Origin: Streptomyces sp. ERV7
GTDB taxonomy: Bacteria; Actinomycetota; Actinomycetes; Streptomycetales; Streptomycetaceae
DNA length: 64,000 nucleotides
Direction: 5' to 3'
Assembly (NCBI RefSeq): GCF_001653515.1
Contig: NZ_LYOY01000029.1
Coordinates: 62,001-126,000 of the forward strand
The position numbers and the translations under genes are program-made. The notes below the pieces were generated by a model. It had not been told where the DNA came from. It ran no database searches and saw only the letters and a program-made list of their open reading frames with translations. Shown here piece after piece: positions 1 to 8,270 of this stretch (the first letter of the stretch is position 1; each line of letters starts with the position of its first letter).

Positions 1-1
1 G

Positions 2-523
2 TCCGCGCCGTTCCAGCTGGCGCACTCCTCCGGCGACGACGCCTCCGTCTTCGACAACGGACTGCCGCTGGCCCCCACCGAATGGATGCGGGACGGCAAG
101 CTGGAGCGCCTGATCACCACCCGGCACAGCGCGGCCCTCACCCAGCTGCCGGTGACGCCCTCGATCGGCAACCTGGTCCTGGACGCCGGCGGCGAGCGCT
201 CCCTGGAGGAGATGGCCGCGGCCACCGAGCGGGGCCTGCTGCTGACCTGCCTCTGGTACATCCGCGAGGTGGACCCGGCGACGCTGCTGCTCACCGGGCT
301 GACCCGGGACGGCGTCTACCTCGTCGAGAACGGCGAGGTGGTCGGGGAGGTCAACAACTTCCGGTTCAACGAGTCGCCGGTGGACCTGCTGTCGCGGGCC
401 ACCGAGGCCGGGCGGACCGAGAAGACCCTGCCGAGGGAGTGGAGCGACTGGTTCACCCGGGCGGCGATGCCGGCCCTGCGGGTGCCGGACTTCAACATGA
501 GCTCGGTCAGCCAGGGCGTCTGA
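2..523 (+). CDS. TldE/PmbA-type metallopeptidase, C-terminal part
   Basis: The first 173 visible codons are the C-terminal part of a TldD/PmbA-family protein; the start lies left of the window. TldD and TldE together form a cytoplasmic metalloprotease that processes modified peptides and some antitoxins; the TldE subunit carries no metal site of its own. Family-typical stretches are ERLITTRHSA, VLDAGGERSLEEM, LLLTCLWYIREVDP and the tail GEVVGEVNNFRFNESP. The reading frame is open from the first base and ends in TGA. A tldD partner would be expected just upstream. Assignment to TldE rather than TldD rests on the C-terminal wording and is likely but not certain. Confidence 0.85.
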   Translation, partial: SAPFQLAHSSGDDASVFDNGLPLAPTEWMRDGKLERLITTRHSAALTQLPVTPSIGNLVLDAGGERSLEEMAAATERGLLLTCLWYIREVDPATLLLTGLTRDGVYLVENGEVVGEVNNFRFNESPVDLLSRATEAGRTEKTLPREWSDWFTRAAMPALRVPDFNMSSVSQGV

Positions 524-577
524 CCCCCATACACTGGCTGCTGCACCTTCATACCCATACCTAGGAGACGTACGACC

Positions 578-1846
578 GTGACGGACATCGTCGATGAGCT
601 GCAGTGGCGCGGGCTGATCGCCCTCTCCACTGACGAGGACGCACTGCGCAAGGCGTTCGCGGACGGCCCCGTCACGTTCTATTGCGGCTTCGACCCGACC
701 GCGCCCAGCCTGCACCTGGGCAACCTGGTGCAGATCCTGACCATGCGCCGGATCCAGCAGGCGGGCAACCGCCCGCTGGGCCTGGTCGGCGGGGCCACCG
801 GTCTGATCGGTGACCCCAAGCCGAACTCGGAGCGCACGCTGAACGCGCCCGAGACCGTCGCGGGCTGGGTCGAGCGGCTGCGCGGGCAGATCGAGCGGTT
901 CCTCGACTTCGACGGCCCGTACGCCGCGACCATGGTCAACAACCTGGACTGGACGTCGGGCCTGTCGGCGATCGAGTTCCTGCGCGATGTCGGCCAGCAC
1001 TTCCGGGTCAACAAGATGATCGCGAAGGAGGCGGTCGCCCGGCGACTGAACTCCGACGTGGGCATCAGCTACACCGAGTTCAGCTACCAGATCCTCCAGG
1101 GCATGGACTTCCTGGAGCTCTACCGGCGGCACGGCTGCGCCCTGCAGACCGGCGGCAGCGACCAGTGGGGCAACCTCACCGCGGGCACCGACCTGATCCA
1201 CCGGGTCGCCCCCGAGGCCGAGGTGCACGCGCTGGCCACCCCGCTGATCACCAAGGCGGACGGCACCAAGTTCGGCAAGACGGAGTCCGGCACGGTCTGG
1301 CTGGACCCCGAGCGCACCACGCCGTACGCGTTCTACCAGTTCTGGCTGAACGCGGACGACCGCGATGTCTCCAAGTTCCTGCGGATCTTCAGCTTCAAGT
1401 CCCGCGAGGAGATCGAGGAGCTGGAGCAGCTCACCGAGGAGCGTCCGCAGGCGCGCGCCGCGCAGCGCGCGCTCGCCGAGGAGCTGACGACGCTGGTGCA
1501 CGGCGCCGACCAGTGCGCGGCGGTCGTCGCCGCGTCGAAGGCGCTGTTCGGCCAGGGCGAGCTGGCGGAGCTGGACGAGGCGACGCTGGCCGCCGCGCTC
1601 AGTGAGCTGCCGCACGCCGAGGTCGCCGAGCTCGGCCTGGTGGTGGACCTGTTCGCCGAGGTGGAGCTGGTGGCGAGCAAGTCGGCTGCCCGGCGCACGG
1701 TGAAGGAGGGCGGGGCCTACGTGAACAACGCGAAGGTGACGTCCGAGGACGCGGTGGTCACCGCCGACGATCTGCTGCACGGCCGCTGGCTGGTGCTGCG
1801 CCGGGGCAAGAAGAACCTGGCCGCGATCGCGGTCAAGGGCGCCTGA
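578..1846 (+). CDS. tyrS: Tyrosyl-tRNA synthetase
   Basis: Class I aminoacyl-tRNA synthetase charging tRNA-Tyr in the cytoplasm; 422 aa, normal length for the bacterial TyrS1 type. The HIGH-like motif is PSLHLGN (around residues 43-49). The KMSKS-like loop is KFGKT (around 231-235), in the usual TyrS context after TKADGT. The C-terminus carries an S4 RNA-binding domain ([18 protein letters not shown]). The GTG start follows an AGGAG ribosome site at good spacing. It stands alone between the TldE-type gene and a hairpin terminator. Nothing is missing from the catalytic motifs. Confidence 0.97.
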   Translation: MTDIVDELQWRGLIALSTDEDALRKAFADGPVTFYCGFDPTAPSLHLGNLVQILTMRRIQQAGNRPLGLVGGATGLIGDPKPNSERTLNAPETVAGWVERLRGQIERFLDFDGPYAATMVNNLDWTSGLSAIEFLRDVGQHFRVNKMIAKEAVARRLNSDVGISYTEFSYQILQGMDFLELYRRHGCALQTGGSDQWGNLTAGTDLIHRVAPEAEVHALATPLITKADGTKFGKTESGTVWLDPERTTPYAFYQFWLNADDRDVSKFLRIFSFKSREEIEELEQLTEERPQARAAQRALAEELTTLVHGADQCAAVVAASKALFGQGELAELDEATLAAALSELPHAEVAELGLVVDLFAEVELVASKSAARRTVKEGGAYVNNAKVTSEDAVVTADDLLHGRWLVLRRGKKNLAAIAVKGA

Positions 1847-1867
1847 CCTGCGCGGACGGTAAGTGTT

Positions 1868-1900
1868 GAGGGGGCGGTTCCGTTACGGGGCCGCCCCCTC
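1868..1900 (+). terminator. Hairpin terminator after tyrS
   Basis: GAGGGGGCGG and CCGCCCCCTC form a perfect 10-bp GC stem around a 13-nt loop, starting 21 nt after the tyrS stop. There is no U-tract, which is usual for Streptomyces terminators. It also lies just beyond the end of the convergent GlsB-like gene and could serve both strands. Confidence 0.75.
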
Positions 1901-1932
1901 GCCGTACCGTCGCACGTCAGGCCCGCCGTGCG

Positions 1933-2208
1933 TCAGGCCCGCTGTTTGTTGCCCCGCATCGCCATGTAGAGCATGTCGCCGAGGAAGACGATGACGACCG
2001 CGGCCGCGATCTGGAGGCCGTGCCGGCCCCAGTCGATGCCCTTGGTCTCGGCGATACCGATCGCCCGGGCGATCGAGTTGCCGACCACACCGCCGATGAT
2101 GCCGAAGATGGTCGTCAGCCAGAGTGGACTGTGCTGCTTGCCGGGAAGGATCGCCTTCGCGATGAGGCCCAGCACGAATCCCACGATGATCGCCCACAAC
2201 CAGCCCAT
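1933..2208 (-). CDS. GlsB/YeaQ/YmgE family stress-response membrane protein
   Basis: A 91-aa integral membrane protein of the transglycosylase-associated (GlsB/YeaQ/YmgE) family, tied to envelope stress in other bacteria; its molecular activity is not established. Three hydrophobic segments are visible: residues 2-20 (GWLWAIIVGFVLGLIAKAIL), a Gly-rich stretch around 32-50 with FGIIGGVVGNSIAR, and 64-84 (GLQIAAAVVIVFLGDMLYMA). Family hallmarks are the GLIAK and GGVVGN motifs. The ATG chosen has a GAGGAGG ribosome site 4-6 nt upstream; a longer frame exists but lacks such a site. Convergent with tyrS. Confidence 0.88.
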   Translation of the reverse strand: MGWLWAIIVGFVLGLIAKAILPGKQHSPLWLTTIFGIIGGVVGNSIARAIGIAETKGIDWGRHGLQIAAAVVIVFLGDMLYMAMRGNKQRA

Positions 2209-2421
2209 GGCTGCCTCCTCGTTCCGCTCGACATGAGCAGTCGCAGCCAGTGTTGACCCATCCGCCATACGGCGCATGTCGGACTCGTCCGTACGCAGTA
2301 CGGATCGGCTTCATCACTCAGGCCGGACGGGCCCCGGTCTCGAACCCGGCGGATCCCGGGCGTACGGTGTGAACAGTCCGGACCGGGGAGAGTCCGGTGT
2401 GGAGTCGGGTGGTGGAGCTTG

Positions 2422-2796
2422 ATGCGGAAGCGGAGCGGAGCCGAGGTCTTCCGGATCACCGGGGCCCGGCAGGGTCTCGCCGAGGACGTGCGGGGGCGGC
2501 AGCGCCGCTATGTGATCTCGATGTCGATCCGTACGGTGTCGGTGGTTCTCACGGCTGTCCTGTGGAACATCGAACGCCCTGTCGCAATCGTGACCCTGGT
2601 GTTGGGAGCCCTGCTCCCTTATGTGGCTGTGGTGATCGCCAACGCGGGGCGGGAGAACGTGCCTTCACTGCCCTCGACATTCGTCCCGGCGCCGTCCCGG
2701 CCGATGCTCGGAGCGGCCCCGGCGGGCGGTCCGGCGGAACCCGCGGAGCCCTCCGGGACCCCTGACCACGAACAGTGGTCACGCGAGCAGACCTGA
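2422..2796 (+). CDS. DUF3099 domain membrane protein
   Basis: A 124-aa protein matching the actinobacterial DUF3099 family, of unknown function. The N-terminus is charged and includes FRITGARQGLAEDVRGRQRRY. Two transmembrane segments follow, around residues 37-55 and 60-75 (TLVLGALLPYVAVVIANAG), ending at a conserved NAGRE. The C-terminal 45 residues are Pro/Ala-rich and probably disordered in the cytoplasm. The ATG is preferred over a TTG one codon earlier because GGTGGAG sits six bases before it. Confidence 0.85.
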   Translation: MRKRSGAEVFRITGARQGLAEDVRGRQRRYVISMSIRTVSVVLTAVLWNIERPVAIVTLVLGALLPYVAVVIANAGRENVPSLPSTFVPAPSRPMLGAAPAGGPAEPAEPSGTPDHEQWSREQT

Positions 2797-2973
2797 TCCG
2801 TCACCGTCCGCAAAGCTCAAGAAAAGCTCAGATCAATCATGAAGTTACGGTGCACCGCACCGGGTCCCCCGTGACATACTGCGTAGGCGCTCCGCATCCC
2901 CCGTCGGAGCGACGGACCGACGCCGGGCAGCTCCCCCCGTGGCTGCTCGGCGTCGCCATGTCACCCCCCGCTC

Positions 2974-3222
2974 ATGGCGCAGAATGTATCCGTGAGTGAC
3001 GAGATCGCCGACGCGACCCCCGTGTGTTCCGCCAAGGGCTGCCGCACTGCGGCCATATGGGTCCTGGCCTGGAACAACCCGAAACTGCACACGCCCGAGC
3101 GGCGCAAGACCTGGCTCGCGTGCGACGAACATCGCGAGCACCTCTCCCAGTTCCTGGGCGTGCGCGGGTTCCTCAAGGACGTGGTGCCGCTCGCCGAGTG
3201 GGAGTCAGCCGCCGATCGCTGA
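2974..3222 (+). CDS. Small conserved Cys/His protein, function unknown
   Basis: An 82-aa soluble protein with the pattern CSAKGC, then LACDEHREH, which could bind one zinc (Cys-x4-Cys ... Cys-x2-His). The stretch from ATPVCSAKGC to LKDVVPLAEW looks like a conserved actinobacterial family, but I know no assigned function. Two starts are possible, ATG at 2974 and GTG at 2992, neither with a good Shine-Dalgarno, so translation may be from a short or absent leader. Its last 18 bases overlap the 3' end of moaA on the other strand. Confidence 0.75.
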   Translation: MAQNVSVSDEIADATPVCSAKGCRTAAIWVLAWNNPKLHTPERRKTWLACDEHREHLSQFLGVRGFLKDVVPLAEWESAADR

Positions 3223-4194
3223 CATCGGGCGGTCGGGCTGAAGGAAAGCCGGGTCGTCCAGACCGGATCCGGCCTTCTTTCCCCACATCGCCAGCCGCCA
3301 CAGCCGGGCGATCTCCTCGTCCGGCGCTCCCGAGCGCAGCGCGCCCCGCAGATCGGACTCCTCGCGCGCGAACAGACAGGTGCGCACCTGGCCGTCTGCG
3401 GTGAGCCGGGTCCGGTCGCAGGCCGAGCAGAACGGGCGGGTGACCGAGGCGATGACGCCGACCCGGTGCGGTCCGCCGTCCACCACCCAGCGCTCGGCGG
3501 GCGCCGAGCCCCGCTCGTCGTCGCCCTCGGGGGTGAGCGCGAACCTCGTACGCAGCGAGGCCAGGATGTCACCGGCGGTGATCATTCCGTCACGCTTCCA
3601 GCCGTGCTGGGCGTCGAGCGGCATCTGCTCGATGAACCGCAGCTCGTAGTCGTGTGCGACGGCCCAGGCCAGCAGGTCGGGGGCCTCGTCGTCGTTGAGC
3701 CCCGGCATCAGGACCGCGTTGACCTTCACCGGGGTGAGCCCGGCGGCGCGGGCGGCCTCCATGCCCTCGATGACGTCCTTGTGGCGGTCGCGGCGGGTGA
3801 GGGTCTTGAAGACCTCGGGGCGCAGGGTGTCGAGGGAGACGTTGACCCGGTCCAGACCGGCCGATTTCAGTGCGGCGGCGGTGCGCTTCAGGCCGATGCC
3901 GTTGGTGGTGATCGACATCCGGGGGCGGGGCTCCAGGGCCGCGCAGCGCTCCACGATGCCGACCAGGCCCGGCCGCAGCAGCGGCTCGCCGCCGGTGAAG
4001 CGGACCTCGGTGACGCCGAGGTCGGTCACGGCGATGCGGATCAGCCGGACGATCTCGTCGTCGGTGAGCAGGTCCGGCTTGGCCAGCCACTGCAGGCCCT
4101 CTTCGGGCATGCAGTACGTACACCGCAGATTGCAGCGGTCCGTCAGCGAGACGCGCAGGTCAGTGGCCACACGGCCGTATGTGTCGATGAGCAC
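3205..4194 (-). CDS. moaA: GTP 3',8-cyclase (molybdenum cofactor biosynthesis)
   Basis: Radical-SAM enzyme that converts GTP to 3',8-cyclo-7,8-dihydro-GTP, the first step of molybdopterin synthesis; 329 aa, full length. The N-terminal CxxxCxxC cluster motif is at C21, C25 and C28 (DRCNLRCTYCMP). The TGGEPLLRPG SAM-binding motif follows. The C-terminal second 4Fe-4S site is CSACDRTRL with a third Cys in VRTCLFA. The protein ends in Gly-Gly, as MoaA proteins do for their activation. The GTG start has a GGGAGGGGG ribosome site. It stands alone here; the other mo-genes are not in the window. Confidence 0.97.
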   Translation of the reverse strand: MLIDTYGRVATDLRVSLTDRCNLRCTYCMPEEGLQWLAKPDLLTDDEIVRLIRIAVTDLGVTEVRFTGGEPLLRPGLVGIVERCAALEPRPRMSITTNGIGLKRTAAALKSAGLDRVNVSLDTLRPEVFKTLTRRDRHKDVIEGMEAARAAGLTPVKVNAVLMPGLNDDEAPDLLAWAVAHDYELRFIEQMPLDAQHGWKRDGMITAGDILASLRTRFALTPEGDDERGSAPAERWVVDGGPHRVGVIASVTRPFCSACDRTRLTADGQVRTCLFAREESDLRGALRSGAPDEEIARLWRLAMWGKKAGSGLDDPAFLQPDRPMSAIGG

Positions 4195-4288
4195 TGTGGG
4201 CCCCCTCCCCCGATTACCGGTTGGTGTATACGGCCGAGCCTACGCGAGAGGGGTGACAACAGCGGGGGCCGTTTGACACGAGGTGCGG

Positions 4289-4324
4289 CGCGGCCGCGTC
4301 GTAGGACTCTACGACGCGGCCGCG
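4289..4324 (-). terminator. Long perfect hairpin terminator of the symporter operon
   Basis: CGCGGCCGCGTCGTAG and its exact complement form a 16-bp stem with loop GACT. It begins 22 nt after the symporter stop on the minus strand and lies between that operon and moaA, so it most likely ends symporter transcription. Confidence 0.8.
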
Positions 4325-4346
4325 GCTCGTGCCCGTACGGAGCTCC

Positions 4347-5981
4347 CTAGTGGGCGCCCACTCCGCTGAGGGACTTGACCTCCAGCTCGGCGTACTTGCC
4401 GGCGTCCGGCTCCTCCTTGGACAGGAGCGATCCGATCAGACCGAGCAGGAAGCCGACGGGGATCGAGATCAGGCCGGGGTTCTCCAGCGGGAACCAGTGG
4501 AAGTCGACGCCCTTGAACATGGACGTCTTCGGGTTGCCGGAGACGACCGGCGAGAACAGGACGAGCACGACCGCCGTGGTCAGCCCGCCGTAGATCGACC
4601 ACAGCGCGCCCTGGGTGGTGAACCGCTTCCAGAAGAGGCTGTAGAGGATGGTCGGCAGGTTGGCGGAGGCGGCGACCGCGAAGGCGAGCGCCACCAGACC
4701 GGCGACGTTCAGATCGCGGGCGAAGGCACCGAGCACGATGGCGACGGCCCCGATGAAGACGGTGGCCCAGCGGGCGGCCCGGACCTCCTCCTGCTCGGTC
4801 GCCTTCCCCTTGCGGATGACGTTGGCGTAGATGTCGTGCGCGAAGGAGGACGAGGAGGCGAGGGTGAGGCCCGCGACGACCGCGAGGATCGTGGCGAAGG
4901 CGACCGCCGAGATCACCGCGAGCAGGATCGCGCCCCCGTTGGAGCCGCTGCCGCCGCCGATCTCCAGGGCCGCCAGTGGCGCCGCCGTGTTGCCCGCCGG
5001 GTTGGAGGCGGTGATGTCGCCCGGTTTCAGCAGGGCGGCCGCGCCGAACCCGAGCACGATCGTCATCAGGTAGAAGGCGCCGATGATGCCGATCGCCCAG
5101 TTCACCGACTTACGGGCGGCCTTGGCCGTGGGGACGGTGTAGAAGCGGATCAGGATGTGCGGCAGGCCCGCCGTGCCGAGCACCAGGGCGAGGCCGAGCG
5201 AGATGAAGTCCAGTTTGGAGGTGCCGGTCTTGCCGTACTTCAGACCCGGCTCCAGGAAGGAACTGCCCTTGCCGCTGTTCTCGGCGGCCTTGCCGAGCAG
5301 GTCGGAGAGGTTGAAGTCGAACTTCAGCAGGATCAGGAAGGTGATCAGGATGGTGCCCGCGATGAGCAGCACCGCCTTGACCATCTGCACCCAGGTGGTG
5401 CCCTTCATCCCGCCGATCGTCACGTACACGATCATGAGCACACCGACCAGCGCGACGATCAGGACCTTGCCCGCGTCGCTGGTGATGCCGAGCAGCAGCG
5501 AGACCAGGACGCCGGCGCCGGCCATCTGCGCCAGCAGGTAGAAGATCGAGACGACGATGGTGGAGGTGCCGGCCGCCGTCCGTACGGGCCGCTGGCGCAT
5601 CCGGTACGCGAGCACGTCGCCCATGGTGTAGCGGCCGGAGTTGCGCAGCGGCTCGGCGACCAGGAGCAGCGCCACCAGCCAGGCGACCAGGAAGCCGATC
5701 GAGTAGAGGAAGCCGTCGTAGCCGAAGAGCGCGATGGCGCCGGCGATGCCGAGGAAGGACGCGGCGGACATGTAGTCGCCGGAGACCGCGAGGCCGTTCT
5801 GGAAGGCGGTGAACTGGCGGCCGCCCGCGTAGAAGTCGGCCGCGCTCTTGGTCTGGCGGCCCGCCCAGACGGTGATGACCAGGGTCGCGACGACGAACAC
5901 CGCGAACAGCGTGATGATCAGCGGCCGGTGCTCGGTGGTGGCGGTCGCCGCGAGCGGGAGGTGGGCGTACGGGGCGCTCAT
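4347..5981 (-). CDS. Sodium:solute symporter, cation/acetate (ActP-like) type
   Basis: A 544-aa polytopic membrane protein of the SSS family with about 13 transmembrane segments. The N-terminal GRQTKSAADFYAGGRQ and the SGDYMSAASFLG motif are typical of the ActP cation-acetate branch. The first helix spans about residues 22-40. The start codon overlaps the stop of the DUF485 gene as ATGA, so the pair is translationally coupled, matching the yjcH-actP pairing of other bacteria. Predicted role: uptake of acetate or another short monocarboxylate with a cation. The exact substrate cannot be read from the sequence. Confidence 0.93.
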   Translation of the reverse strand: MSAPYAHLPLAATATTEHRPLIITLFAVFVVATLVITVWAGRQTKSAADFYAGGRQFTAFQNGLAVSGDYMSAASFLGIAGAIALFGYDGFLYSIGFLVAWLVALLLVAEPLRNSGRYTMGDVLAYRMRQRPVRTAAGTSTIVVSIFYLLAQMAGAGVLVSLLLGITSDAGKVLIVALVGVLMIVYVTIGGMKGTTWVQMVKAVLLIAGTILITFLILLKFDFNLSDLLGKAAENSGKGSSFLEPGLKYGKTGTSKLDFISLGLALVLGTAGLPHILIRFYTVPTAKAARKSVNWAIGIIGAFYLMTIVLGFGAAALLKPGDITASNPAGNTAAPLAALEIGGGSGSNGGAILLAVISAVAFATILAVVAGLTLASSSSFAHDIYANVIRKGKATEQEEVRAARWATVFIGAVAIVLGAFARDLNVAGLVALAFAVAASANLPTILYSLFWKRFTTQGALWSIYGGLTTAVVLVLFSPVVSGNPKTSMFKGVDFHWFPLENPGLISIPVGFLLGLIGSLLSKEEPDAGKYAELEVKSLSGVGAH

Positions 5982-6343
5982 GCGTCGGCCTCCATGCGGG
6001 ACTTGATCGCCTCGGCGCGGGGGTCGAGCTTGGCGGCCGCGTACCGCGAGTAGAACCAGGCGATGAGGAAGGTGGTGAGGAACTGGGCGAGGCCGAAGAC
6101 GAGGGCCACGTTGATGTTGCCGAACAGCTTGTGGCCCATAAAGCCGCCCGCGTAGTTGGACAGCAGGACGTACAGCAGGTACCAGGCGATGAAGGCGACC
6201 GTCAGCGGGAACGCGAAGCGGCGGTGGGTGCGGCGCAGTTCGGCGAATTCCTCGCTGGCCTGCACCTCGACGAACTTCTCGGTGGGGGGCTGGGCGGGGC
6301 GCGTGTCGATACCGCTTTCGGGCGGTGGCACGTCGGTGGCCAC
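5978..6343 (-). CDS. DUF485 membrane protein (YjcH-like symporter partner)
   Basis: A 121-aa inner membrane protein with two transmembrane segments (about FAFPLTVAFIAWYLLYVLL and VALVFGLAQFLTTFLIAWF) and a charged C-terminus, as in DUF485/YjcH proteins that accompany acetate symporters. The conserved EFAELRRTHRRF lies just before the first helix. I chose the GTG at 6343 because GAGGAG lies eight bases upstream; a longer frame has no such site. First gene of the two-gene symporter operon. Confidence 0.88.
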   Translation of the reverse strand: MATDVPPPESGIDTRPAQPPTEKFVEVQASEEFAELRRTHRRFAFPLTVAFIAWYLLYVLLSNYAGGFMGHKLFGNINVALVFGLAQFLTTFLIAWFYSRYAAAKLDPRAEAIKSRMEADA

Positions 6344-6657
6344 GGAGTCTCCTCGAGATACGGGTGCGGTGGGGATGGACGACAAGGGGGACCTCACTGT
6401 CGGGGACGGGTGATGGTGGTCCCCCTGACAACGGCACGGAGGGCGTCGCGTCTCGGTTCAGACCGGTCGTTTTTCTCCCCGGCGGCTCCACAGACGGGTG
6501 ATCCGGCCGTGCGGGCGCGCGATCGACGCGATGTTCTCGGACCAACCCGCCCGAACTCGTTGATGGGCCCGCATGATCAGCGATAGCTTCGCTGGTCATG
6601 TACCCGTCCATCCGTGACCCGCGGCTGGACGGCTCTCACGGATGATGTGGAGAACCC
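6344..6657. other. Divergent intergenic region, no gene seen
   Basis: This 314-bp stretch separates the symporter operon from the first subtilase gene and must hold both promoters. I saw no convincing coding frame, hairpin or near-consensus promoter in it. Confidence 0.5.
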
Positions 6658-8178
6658 ATGGCTCATCTGGGATCCGGACGGCGTCGGGCCCTCGTGCTCC
6701 CCGCCGGCCTGGCGCTCACGGCCTCGCTCGGCTTCCTCCCGGCGGGTACGGCCTCGGCCGCACCGGCCCCCGCCACCGACGGGCCGAACCTGTCGTACGT
6801 CGTCAACACCACCGGCGGGCACGGCACTTCGGCCCGGGTGCAGAAGGCGATAGCCAAGGCGGGCGGCACGGTCGTCGTCTCGTACGAGCGCATAGGCGTG
6901 GTCGTCGTGCACTCCACGAACCCCGCCTTCGCCCAGGAGATACGCAGAACCAAGGGCGTCTCCTCGGCCGGTGCCACCCGGACGACGCCCCTGAAGGCCC
7001 AGGCCACCACCGAGGAGGGCACCACCCAGGCGCTCACCCCGGCCGAGGCGGCGAAGGCGAAGGCGGCGGCCGCGCCCGGCCAGGAGCCGCTGGAGGCCAA
7101 CCAGTGGAACCTGCGGGCGATCGGCGCCGACAAGGCCGCCAAGATCTACCCGGGCAGCCGCCGGGTCACCGTCGGCGTGATCGACACGGGCGTGGACGAC
7201 ACCCACCCCGACCTCGCCCCGAACTTCTCCGCCGCCCAGTCGGCCAACTGCGTGGGCGGCGTCGCCGACACCTCGCCGGGCGCCTGGCGGCCCTATGCGG
7301 GCGGCAGCGACCACGGCACGCATGTCGCGGGCGAGATAGCCGCGGCCCGCAACGGCATCGGGGTCGCGGGGGTCGCGCCCGGTGTGAAGGTCGCGGGGAT
7401 CAAGGTCGCCGAGCAGGGCAGCGGGCTGTTCTTCACCGAGGCGGTGGTCTGCGGGTTCGTCTTCGCCGCCGAGCACCACATCGACGTCACCAACAACAGC
7501 TATTACGTGGACCCCTGGTACTTCAACTGCAAGAGCGACCCGGACCAGAAGGCACTGCTCGACGCGGTGACCCGGGCCGGCAAGTACGCCGAGCACAAGG
7601 GCGTCCTCAACGTGGCGGCGGCGGGCAACGAGAACTTCGACCTGTCCAAGCACGCCATCACCGACACCTCCAGCCCGGACGACCAGCCCGCGCCGCACCC
7701 CTCGCAGACCGTGGACCCGGCCAAGTGCCCCGACATCCCGGCCCAGTTGCCGGGGGTCGTCACGGTCTCCGCGACGGGCGTGCAGAACGTCAAGTCGTAC
7801 TACTCCAGCTACGGCCTCGGCCAGATCGACGTGGCCGCGCCGGGCGGCGACAAGTACCAGATCCCGGACACCCCGGACAAGAACGGCCGCATCCTGGCGA
7901 CGCTCCCGGGCGGGCTGTACGGCTACAAGCAGGGCACGTCCATGGCCACGCCGCACGTCGCCGGCGTCGCCGCGCTCCTGAAGTCCAAGCACCGCTGGGC
8001 ATCGCCGGCCGAGCTGCGGGAGATGCTCAAGGAGCAGGCCGACAACCCGGGCTGCCCCACGGGCCTGTACGACCCGGACGGCAACGGCGTCCAGGACTCC
8101 ACCTGTGAGGGCGGCAAGCGCGTCAACGGCTTCTACGGCCGGGGCGTCGTCAACGCGCTGAGCGCGGTGACCGAGTAG
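6658..8178 (+). CDS. Secreted S8 (subtilisin-like) serine peptidase
   Basis: A 506-aa exported protease. A Sec signal peptide is visible (RRR, then a hydrophobic stretch to about residue 34, ASA-A). An inhibitor-I9-like propeptide follows (SYVVNTTGGHG ... VVVVHSTNP), then the peptidase domain. The catalytic triad is complete: Asp176 in VIDTGVDDTHPD, His222 in DHGTHVAGE and Ser428 in GTSMATPHVAG; the oxyanion Asn lies in VTNNSYY. The ATG follows a GGAG site. A close paralog follows directly, separated by a strong hairpin, so the two are probably separate transcripts. Substrate unknown. Confidence 0.95.
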   Translation: MAHLGSGRRRALVLPAGLALTASLGFLPAGTASAAPAPATDGPNLSYVVNTTGGHGTSARVQKAIAKAGGTVVVSYERIGVVVVHSTNPAFAQEIRRTKGVSSAGATRTTPLKAQATTEEGTTQALTPAEAAKAKAAAAPGQEPLEANQWNLRAIGADKAAKIYPGSRRVTVGVIDTGVDDTHPDLAPNFSAAQSANCVGGVADTSPGAWRPYAGGSDHGTHVAGEIAAARNGIGVAGVAPGVKVAGIKVAEQGSGLFFTEAVVCGFVFAAEHHIDVTNNSYYVDPWYFNCKSDPDQKALLDAVTRAGKYAEHKGVLNVAAAGNENFDLSKHAITDTSSPDDQPAPHPSQTVDPAKCPDIPAQLPGVVTVSATGVQNVKSYYSSYGLGQIDVAAPGGDKYQIPDTPDKNGRILATLPGGLYGYKQGTSMATPHVAGVAALLKSKHRWASPAELREMLKEQADNPGCPTGLYDPDGNGVQDSTCEGGKRVNGFYGRGVVNALSAVTE

Positions 8179-8188
8179 CAGCACGGCC

Positions 8189-8220
8189 GAGGGGCGCGGC
8201 CGGACAGCGCCGCGCCCCTC
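8189..8220 (+). terminator. Hairpin terminator between the two subtilase genes
   Basis: GAGGGGCGCGGC and GCCGCGCCCCTC form a perfect 12-bp stem with an 8-nt loop, starting 11 nt after the first subtilase stop. Confidence 0.8.
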
Positions 8221-8270
8221 GTACAGCTCCTTCCCGTACGTACCGAGACATCCAGCCACATGGAGACCCC

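Noticed and set aside
4289..4324. 16-bp perfect inverted repeat as an insertion-sequence end
   Set aside because: The arms are adjacent with a 4-base loop and lie right after a gene stop, so a terminator hairpin explains them; no transposase is nearby.
4329..6053. Long plus-strand open frame (574 codons) opposite the symporter
   Set aside because: Its product is low-complexity Arg/Asp/Gly/Glu text with no family resemblance; it is the usual antisense shadow of a GC-rich gene, and the symporter on the other strand is unmistakable.
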